This document shows positions 56,717-64,000 of a stretch of DNA of 64,000 nt, piece after piece. Origin of the DNA: Anas platyrhynchos (taxonomy: Eukaryota; Chordata; Aves; Anseriformes; Anatidae). The DNA is taken from positions 4,034,501-4,098,500 of the forward strand of contig NC_092617.1 of assembly GCF_047663525.1 (NCBI RefSeq), given 5' to 3'. Numbering within the stretch: position 1 is the first letter of the stretch; each line of letters starts with the position of its first letter. The notes beneath the pieces were generated by a model. That model saw only the letters and a program-made list of their open reading frames with translations, was not told where the DNA came from and did no database searches. A program made the position numbers and the translations under genes.

Positions 56717-57672
56717 CAAGTGGTGTCCCCCAGGGGTCGGTACTGGGACCTATCTTGTTTAAGGTCTTTATTGATGACCTAGATGAGGGGATTGAGTGTA
56801 CCCTCACTAAGTCTACAGATGACACCAAGTTGGGAGGTAGTGACGATCCGCATGAGGGTAGCGTGGCCCTTCAGAGGGACCTGGATAGGTTGGATTGCTG
56901 GGTTGAGGTGAATGGGATGAGGCTCAATAAGGCCAAGTGCAAGGTCCTACAATTTAGCCACAATAACTCCATGCAATGCTATAGACTTGGGGCAGAGTGC
57001 CTAGAAGACTGTGAAAAGGAAAAGAACCTGGGAGTGTTGATGGATGCTCGGCTGAACAAGAGCAAGCCATGTGCCCAGGTGGCCAAGAAGGCCAAGGGCA
57101 TCCTGGCTTGTATTAGAATCCTGACTGTACTCAGCTCTGGTGAGGCCACATCTCGAGTACTGCCTTCAGTTTTGGGCCTCTCATTACAGGAAGGACACTG
57201 AGGCCCTGGAACATGTCCAGAGAAGGGCAACCAAACTGTTGAGGGTTCTGGAGCACAGGTCTTATGAGGAGTGGCTGAGGGAACTGAGATTATTTACTCT
57301 GGCGAAGAGGAGGCTCAGGGGAGACCTCATTGCACTCTACAACTTCCTGAAGAGAGGTTGATGTAAGGCGGGGGTCAGCCCCTTCTCTCAGATAACTAAT
57401 GATAGGACTTGAGGAAAAGACTGCAAGTTGTGCCTGGGGATGTTTAGATTAGATATCACAAAAACCTTTTTCTCTCACAGAATAGTCAGGCACCGGAATG
57501 GTCTGCCCAAGGAGGTGCTGGAGTCACCAACCCTCGCACTGTTCAAGAAGCACCAGGACAGGGTGCTAGGAGATATGACTTCATAACATAGTGTGTAGAA
57601 TTAGCGATAGTTGGACTAAATGATCCTGTAGGTCCTTTCCAACGTTGTGTTTCTATGATTTCTGATTCTATG
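56717..57672 (+). mobile_element. CR1 fragment: RT second half to tail, frameshifted
   Basis: Enters at [11 protein letters not shown]. 56755-57201 encodes [13 protein letters not shown], a STDD version of the catalytic box, and [13 protein letters not shown] frameshift near 57135 moves the coding to 57140-57361 ([15 protein letters not shown]). The 3' tail TTTCTATGATTTCTGATTCTATGG ends at ~57672. It lies inside an older CR1 that resumes at 57673. Confidence 0.85.
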
Positions 57673-57750
57673 GTAGGACAAGGGGAGTGGTTTTAAACTT
57701 AAAGAGGGTACATTTAGAGTAGATAGTCAGATGAAATTCTTGACTTAAAG
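57673..57750 (+). mobile_element. Old CR1 remnant
   Basis: Continues the kind of sequence found at the end of 44395-44725 (GGTTTTAAACTTAAAGAGGG, then GTAGATAGTCAGATG). Confidence 0.65.
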
Positions 57751-59480
57751 GTGAGGCACTGGAACTGGTGCTGTGGGTCCAGAGATCACCCAGGGGGAGT
57801 TTGGATCAGCCCATGCCCTTGTGTTTGAAGGAACAGCTGGTGAGAGTGGAGAGGCAGCAGTGAAATCATGGGAACAGCAGAGTGAGAGCAAGGTGGGGAA
57901 GAGAAGTGGTTGTCTGCAGCCTTCAGGGAAGTGTGGGACAGCACAAGAAAGCATGCAGAGGAGAAGGCAGAAGGCTCTGACAAGAATGGAAGGCTGCAGC
58001 AGCACTCACATCTTTGTCCCCTTGGCCATGGCTTAGGAGGAGACGTGTTATACTCATGGCATTGGGACCATGAATTCTCCTTTCAACCCTGTGCAAATGC
58101 TGGAAGGTGTCATACCATTGCCCTTCACATATGGTATTGTGGGCATCTCCCCCTACCCCACAAACCCCAGGAAGAGCCCTGAGTGAGACATAGGGGTGCT
58201 GGGGTTATAGAATCTCCCCTCCCAGTGGCTGGGGTCAGGCCTTGGCCCTTCTGCTTCAACAAAATAAACTGAGATTTTCTCAGTACACTGCCTTTGCCAA
58301 TCTGAAATCATGGCCTCCAATTATCTGCCCTAACAATTCCCATGGGAGGCTTTGTGAGGAACAGAATAGAATAGGCAACAAAGTATAGAGTATTCTAATA
58401 CTACGGAATAGAGTAGCTAACGGAGGTGAGACAGGTGCTCTGATATAATGACAACCATCAGAAAGCTGATCCCAGTTAGAGGACTGCTATGGAGAGGTCA
58501 AGAGTAGCCTGGCCAGGAGAGATGTCAGATAGGGGTACAGGAAGAAGAAGTGAAGAGGAGCTTGGAACCTTACCTTTGTAGAGGTAAGATGGTTCATGCA
58601 ATGTTGATGTTGCTCTAACACTGACTTCAGACATTCTTGTAGGGCCTGTAAACTATTTTCAAAAATAACAATAATCCTTAAACCTAAACATTAGTGCAAC
58701 TTCCTGACAGGAATCCACTATTGGAAAGCAGAACTCAAAATACCACCTGAAGAAAAACTCAGACCATAGCCCCTTTTCCTTCCCTTACTCTCTTGTTCAC
58801 CCTAATCCCTGCCCTTATCACTAACATTAAAATGCTCTATTTATCCCTAGACTTCTTGCCAGACATAAACAAAACCCTTAACCATAATGCTTGCCCATAC
58901 CATAACCAGAAACGTGACAGCACTAACAGAACACCATATCTTTCAACAAAAACTTTGCTTAATCTCTAACCCAGAAAGGTAAAATCTAGTCCCTACGAGA
59001 CAAGAGAGAGGTCAGCTCTACCTCAGGATTTCAGGCCCCAGCAGGAATGTGACTGTGGCAGGGACTGTGAGGTCACTTCTGTCTTTGCACTTGATAGGGC
59101 AGCAGCAGGAACGTGTCACAGAATGGGACTGTGAGGTCACCTCTGCATGTAAGTGGTAGGAAACCCTTGACTTTTGAGAAGACAAGGCACCTGCTTGGCA
59201 TGCTGACTGGGGGATCCCTTCTGCCTACACACCCAGGAGGACCCAGACAGAAAGAAAGCCCCAACATGGGTTGTCCTGTCCCTTCTGCTTGAGTCCATGA
59301 CTGCACAGCAGCAGGCACAAGGCTTGGCTGTGTCTCCACAAGAAGCTGCAAGGCCAGCAGCAGGCCCCTGGCTTGGAAGCCGCTGCTGAGGTGACTTTTG
59401 TCTGGTTAACTGAGAGGCCGCAAGGAGCCTGATGGGTTGGGATGCCTCCTTCAGGAGGGGTTTCCACTACAAGAATGCCA
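57750..59480 (+). repeat. Low-copy duplicated unit, copy D
   Basis: Matches 44726-45036 and 45721-47200 without the solo LTR, and 1190-2150. Internal deletions shorten it. It joins the OR3 upstream unit at ~59480. Confidence 0.7.
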
Positions 59481-59489
59481 TACGAGCAG

Positions 59490-59923
59490 TTGTGCCTTAT
59501 CACCAGGAACCAGGCCAGCTTCCTACAGATTTGCCTTATGAGATATTTGGGTCCATGACTATGGCTATTGTCTCTGCCACTAAAGCTTTTGAGGAGACAG
59601 ATAATCATTAAAGCACCAGATCCTAATTGGCTTCTCGTGGGCTCATCAGCAAAGCCACCAGAGTGGTGATTATAATACCTTGGGCTAGGCCTCTGGTGCT
59701 GAGCTGGGCCGGGCTCATGGGACATGAGAAAACACATTTTAAAAAGTTCCATGAAGCAGAGAGACAGCTGTTCCCAGGAGCAACTCCTCTGCATAACGCA
59801 TCAGGAAAGAGACACAGAGGCACAGACACAGAGAGAAGAAAAGGAGAGAGGGGCTGAAGGCAGTTGGCAGCGGGAGGATGCTGAGAGCTGCCTGCAGGAG
59901 AAACCTGCAAAGCCTTTGACAAG
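59490..59923 (+). promoter_or_regulatory. OR upstream unit: presumed 5' noncoding exon and promoter (OR3)
   Basis: Same family as 11120-11906 with an internal loss of ~380 bp. Ends at the strong donor GACAAG-GTAAGGG (GT at 59924-59925). Confidence 0.5.
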
Positions 59924-60966
59924 GTAAGGGTCTGGCTGCAGGGCCATGCAGCTGCAGATCCTGGAAGGGTCTCCTGCTGGGTCTTGTTTCTGGGAGGGCA
60001 GTGGGCAATGCAGTAGGCTTTGAGAGTCCTGCTGGGTTGCAGTGCGAGGTGAGGAAGTCTGGCAGAAGCCCCTTGGCGTGTTATAACCTAGCTACCCTTG
60101 GTCAGATAAGACAGGGGTGGCTAGAACACTGCAGGAGTGCAGCTAGGACATTGGCACACACAAGCTTTCAGATATACAGCTCTGTCATTGGGGCATCGTC
60201 CTGGGCTGCAGGCTGCCCTCCGGCAGGTTGCAGCTCTCTCGTGGCTTCCTTGTGTTATCCAGGTGCCCCAAGGAGAAGACACCTCCTTGCTAAGGACATG
60301 TCCGTGCTTCTGGATGGCTGTCTGTGGGCAGCTGGTTTGAGGCTTCTGCACTCCTATATAGGAGGGCAGTGCTGAGATCCTGATCACACACCTGGAGATA
60401 AGGTGAGGATTCTGTCCATCTGCATTTTGAGTAGGGCTTCTCTGCTCTCAGCTGTCTCCAGTTTCTTCTCATACCCGAGCTCACTGCTGGGCAGGTCTGC
60501 TCTGCTCAGTCTTCACCAAGGAACAGTCCTTTTGCCTCCTGGCTTCCGCAGGATTTGACCAGAAGCACACATATAAAGTCACAGCGTTTGACCATCCAAT
60601 AATTCACCTAAGCGTTACAGGGGCAACCGAATAACATTAAAGCAAGTAAAACACTGCAGCTCTGCTCTGCAGATGAGTTGTTTGCAAGAAAATTCTGCAA
60701 ACTCATTGACCTGACAAGTGGGCTGAACTTGAGTTTCCCCCATGTTCTTATTCCCTCCTGCTGCAGGTAGGACTCCTCTGCAGCACATAGTGGCCCCTGT
60801 GCCCAGTGCCACTCTCAGCCAGCACCAGCCACAACTCGAGCAGGAGAGCTGCAGAAAGGTTCTGCTGCAAAGAGAGAGGCTCTGTTTGGGGGTTCTCTAA
60901 GACTTGTAATAGGTATTCCTCATCCAAATCAGTTCTAACTTTGCTCTCACTTTTGCTCTCCAACAG
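59924..60966 (+). other. Predicted 5' intron of OR3
   Basis: From the donor at 59924 to the acceptor TTTTGCTCTCCAACAG (AG at 60965-60966), 1043 bp. No repeats or genes recognised inside. Confidence 0.5.
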
Positions 60967-60979
60967 AGAATGTCAAAAA

Positions 60980-61912
60980 ATGCCCAACATCAGCTCTGTG
61001 AGCGAGTTCCTCCTGCTGGCATTCGCAGACACGCGCGAGCTGCAGCTCCTGCACTTCGCGCTCTTCCTGGGCATCTACCTGGCTGCCCTCCTGGGCAACG
61101 GCCTCATCCTCAGCGCCGTAGCCTGCCACCACCGCCTCCACACCCCCATGTACTTCTTCCTCCTCAACCTTGCCCTCCTTGACCTGGGCTGCATCTCAAC
61201 CACTCTGCCCAAAGCCATGGCCAATGCCCTCTGGGACACCAGGGCCATCTCCTATCAAGGATGTGCTGCTCAGGTCTTTCTGTATGTCTTCTTGATTGCA
61301 TCAGAATTTTATCTTCTCACAATCATGTCGTATGACCGCTACGTTGCGATCTGCAAGCCCCTGCACTATGGGAGCCTCCTGGGCAGCAGAGCTTGTGCCC
61401 AGATGGCAGCAGCTGCCTGGGGCAGTGGCTTTCTCAATGCTGTCCTGCACACGGCCAACACATTTTCCCTGCCCCTCTGTCGAGGCAATGCTGTGGACCA
61501 GTTCTTCTGTGAAATCCCCCAGATCCTCAAGCTATCTTGCTCAGAGACATGCCTCAGGGAGGTTGTCCTTCTTGAAGTTAGTCTATGTTTAACCCTTGCA
61601 TGTTTTATTTTCATTTCATTTTCTTATGTGCAGATCTTCAGGGCAGTGCTGAGGATGCCTTCTGAGCAGGGCCGGCACAAAGCCTTTTCCACGTGCCTCC
61701 CTCACCTGGCTGTGGTCTCCCTGATGGTCAGCACTGCCATGTTTGCCTACCTGAAGCCCCCCTCCATCTCCTCCCCATCCCATGACCTGGTGGTGGCGTT
61801 TCTGTACTCAGTGGTACCTCCAGCACTGAACCCCCTCATCTACAGCATGAGAAACAAGGACCTAAAGTATGGAGTTAGGAAACTTTTCCTATACATACCT
61901 CTGAAGCATTAA
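60980..61912 (+). CDS. Olfactory receptor, OR14-like (gamma-c class II), intact (OR3)
   Basis: 310 residues from ATG 60980 to TAA. An in-frame ATG at 60806 would add 58 residues, but it lies before the splice acceptor and gives no OR-like sequence, so I reject it. Motifs: Asn3 sequon, GN 39-40, PMYFF 56-60, Cys95, a slightly changed MSYDRYVAIC at 116-125, KAFSTCLPHL, NPLIYSMRNKDL, tail ending LKH. As an OR it should signal odorants through Golf at the ciliary membrane. It is closest to the partial OR at the window start. Polyadenylation signals follow at 62081 and 62090. Confidence 0.95.
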   Translation: MPNISSVSEFLLLAFADTRELQLLHFALFLGIYLAALLGNGLILSAVACHHRLHTPMYFFLLNLALLDLGCISTTLPKAMANALWDTRAISYQGCAAQVFLYVFLIASEFYLLTIMSYDRYVAICKPLHYGSLLGSRACAQMAAAAWGSGFLNAVLHTANTFSLPLCRGNAVDQFFCEIPQILKLSCSETCLREVVLLEVSLCLTLACFIFISFSYVQIFRAVLRMPSEQGRHKAFSTCLPHLAVVSLMVSTAMFAYLKPPSISSPSHDLVVAFLYSVVPPALNPLIYSMRNKDLKYGVRKLFLYIPLKH

Positions 61913-62089
61913 TAATGTGTTTATAATATATAACCGTAATTATGTGAAATTATTGTGATCCATGTAATTTCATTTTTATCATTATTTCACTAATTTTATT
62001 CTTAACATCCTGCCTGTTAATTAATTTATATACTTTGACCAAATCATCTAATCTACCCATTGTACTAGTCTTCCATTGTAAATAAAGAT

Positions 62090-62095
62090 AATAAA
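62090..62095 (+). terminator. Polyadenylation signal of OR3
   Basis: AATAAA, with a second at 62081-62086, ~180 bp after the stop. Its context matches 282-287. Confidence 0.65.
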
Positions 62096-62395
62096 GAAGC
62101 TATCAGAAATGAACTGATCTCAGTATCCCTCTCTTCCCATTGTCTCTGGAGCTTGGAGTGCAGCGCCAGCACGCAGGAGGGGCTCAGGACCAAAAGCCCA
62201 GCTGCCACATGCAGGAGCAGCCCCGGTGGTCCTCGGGGCTGCCCCTCACTGCCTGCTGGGCTCTGTCTCTCTGCTGCCTTTGGGTCGGGGCTGCTGCTTC
62301 CCTGGAGCCATGGCCATGGCCAGCAGCAGGACGTGGACTTGTAGGGAGTGTAATCTTAGCATAACATAAATGGTATGGAATAAGGGGTGGATATA

Positions 62396-62844
62396 TGTCC
62401 TGGTTTCAATTAGGACAGAGTTAATTTTCCTCCTACGAGCTGCTAGGGTGCTATGTTTTGGCTTAGGATGAGAAGAGTGTTGATGACATGCTGATGTTTT
62501 ACTTGTTGCAGAGCAGTGCTTATACCAAGCCAAGGAAATTTCAGCTTCTTACTCTGTCCTGCCAGAATGCAGGCTGGGGGTGCAGTGGGAGCTGGGAAGG
62601 GACAGAGCCAGGAGTGTTGACCCAAACTGGCCAAAGGGGTATTCCATACCTTCTGACATCATGCTGAACAATATATAGGGGTGGCTAGATGGGGTGGGTG
62701 GGCCAGGCTGCTCGGGGTTAGGCTGGGCATCGGTCAGCGGGTGGTGAGCAATTGCATTGTGCATCATTTGTTCCACACACGTTATTAGTAGTACTGTTAT
62801 CATCATTATTGTTATTATTATTGATTATTATTATTATTATTATT

Positions 62845-62875
<31 letters not shown>

Positions 62876-63064
62876 CTGTTGTTGTTGTTGTTGTTATTAT
62901 TATTATTATTGTTATTATTATTATTATTATTTTCCCATCTTACTAAACTGTCTTTATCTCAACTCACAGGCTTCATTTTCCTGTTTCTCTCCCCCATCCC
63001 AGAGAGGGTGGGGGCAGCAAGCAGCTGTGTGGTGTTTAGCTGCCAGCTGGGCTAAACCATATCA
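62396..63064 (+). repeat. ERV3 LTR
   Basis: 669 bp, longer than the others because of an (ATT)n(GTT)n expansion at ~62790-62935. TATATA is kept. The CRE is changed (CTGACATCATG). Confidence 0.88.
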
Positions 63065-63168
63065 GTCGTCTTGGCGCTCATAGGGTTGAGATAATGACAG
63101 ATCTGACCAGAGTGTGTTGAACTAAAATTGGTAAAAGTGTTAGACCTGATTAATAGTTGCTAGTCACA

Positions 63169-64000
63169 ATACTGATTGCTTTAATCTCAAGTCTGCTGCA
63201 CTTGTTTTCCAAACTGAGTATTATAGCACGTTACTTTCTGTATGTGCTCCCTGCCATGCTGTTTATCCTTTCCGGGCCCTGGTTTAAGATCGATATGGTA
63301 TTGTGCGGTGTAACAGTGGCTTATGATATGATGAAATTTCTGGTCCTGACCGTAACCTGGTATTTGTACTCAGCACTGTCATCAACTCGATACTTTGGAA
63401 ACCATATCTTGGAAACTATTAGCAATTACACCTATTGCCTTTTTTTTTTTTGTCAGGGAGCCAATCTGTGGAGGGGAAAGAAGGAGACATTTTTTCTTAC
63501 TCATTCAACCTTCCTTTCTCCTTCACCTCCCTCTTATCCTCCGAGCTTGGTACGATAGTTCTCCAAGATGTTGAATATCCTTGGAACACTCAGACAAGCA
63601 TGTTCTTGTTGTTATGTCTCCTGAATGTGCTTCAGGTTTTGTTTAAGGTTAAACAAACACTTAGGAATTTTATCCAGAGATCTGTCCTGAGGCGGGACAC
63701 TTGTGAGTGCCAGGGAGTGTGGGAGGATACGGGCAGGTTTCTAGAGCAGTGAGCACCTCCAGTGTTTTGGAAATTCTCCCCTGAACAACTGCAAAATCCT
63801 AAAAAATGGGTAGAATGCTTGAAAAAAGGGTGTCATGACTCTGGCAGTTCCAAAGTGACACAAATCACTGGAGTGTGCTGGGGTCTGGCCCATGCCTATC
63901 GAGCTGCAGCTGATACTACTACCAACTTAGTGACAGACCCTGCAGCCACTCCAAGTCCTGTGACAGACCCAACGGCCACTCCGACCACTATGATGGACCC
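63169..64000 (+). pseudogene. ERV3 gag N-terminal part, broken
   Basis: Same hydrophobic N-terminus as ERV1 and ERV2 (FSKLSII, LFILSGPWF). The gag ATG reads ATA (63169-63171). A frame change occurs at the T run near 63440-63450, and TGA at 63750-63752. It continues into the short TDPAATPSPV linker at the window end. Confidence 0.8.

Larger units (their letters stand above)
62348..64000 (+). mobile_element. ERV3: internal 3' remnant, LTR, and start of a provirus (cut by window end)
   Basis: 62348-62395 matches the internal end of the family (before the 3' LTR). The LTR is 62396-63064 and gag-like sequence follows. An LTR flanked by internal sequence on both sides suggests a tandem or recombined provirus. 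The PBS region after the LTR (TTGGCGCTCATAGGG) is decayed. Confidence 0.8.

Noticed and set aside
60806-60979. 58-codon N-terminal extension of OR3
   Set aside because: It lies before a clear splice acceptor (60965-60966), is not OR-like and is absent from the other ORs.
62752-63083. Poly-Ile/Val/Leu/Tyr frames near 62.8 kb
   Set aside because: Translation of the ATT/GTT microsatellite in the LTR.

Overview
This window is vertebrate, and specifically avian, nuclear DNA. The evidence is a set of intronless-coding olfactory receptors (ORs) of the bird-expanded OR14-like (gamma-c) type, several long CR1 LINEs, and proviruses and LTRs of an avian ERV-L-like family that begins TGTCCTGGTTTCAG. No host gene other than ORs is recognisable. 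The bird order cannot be fixed from sequence alone.

Layout: 1-107 is the last exon end of an OR (+). It is followed by its 3' flank with a polyadenylation signal and an ERV 3' end/LTR (541-1162). 1190-3255 is the first copy of a recurrent ~2-kb low-copy unit, followed by an ERV protease fragment (-) and a CR1 tail (-). OR1 lies at 5382-6308 (-), with a presumed 5' noncoding exon and promoter unit near 7709-8490. 7.6-12 kb is a large inverted repeat with one CR1 (-) in the middle and a second (+) at its edge. 13.57-17.4 kb is an 11-bp minisatellite, followed by a CR1 (+). 20.0-22.3 kb is an inverted copy of the low-copy unit. OR2 is at 25012-25953 (-). 27169-33922 is a full-length provirus, ERV1 (+). 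33.9-38.5 kb is a 14-bp minisatellite. 38.5-40.9 kb is a CR1 (-) with an 831-residue open frame. 40.9-43.15 kb is a second 11-bp array. 43.1-48.6 kb holds two LTRs of another family and the third low-copy unit. 48648-56229 is provirus ERV2 (-). 56.2-57.75 kb contains nested CR1s, and 57.75-59.5 kb the fourth low-copy unit. OR3 is at 60980-61912 (+). The window ends in an LTR plus gag start of a third element, ERV3.

The biology is that of an OR cluster growing by duplication. Each OR travels with an upstream noncoding exon unit (splice donor, then an acceptor just before the ATG) and a 3' flank with AATAAA. The first ~95 codons of the ORs are almost the same in all three, whereas TM3-TM6 differ. 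Retroelements fill the spaces and bound every minisatellite array.

The most unusual item is the ERV family itself. Gag and Pro-Pol lie in one reading frame separated by a single UAG codon, with a G-rich hairpin directly downstream, as in stop-codon readthrough retroviruses. The Gag precursor starts with a hydrophobic, membrane-type region and carries expanded Pro-Ala and 22-residue repeats. The primer binding site fits tRNA-Lys1,2. No env is present. Both full-length copies are damaged, at different catalytic residues.
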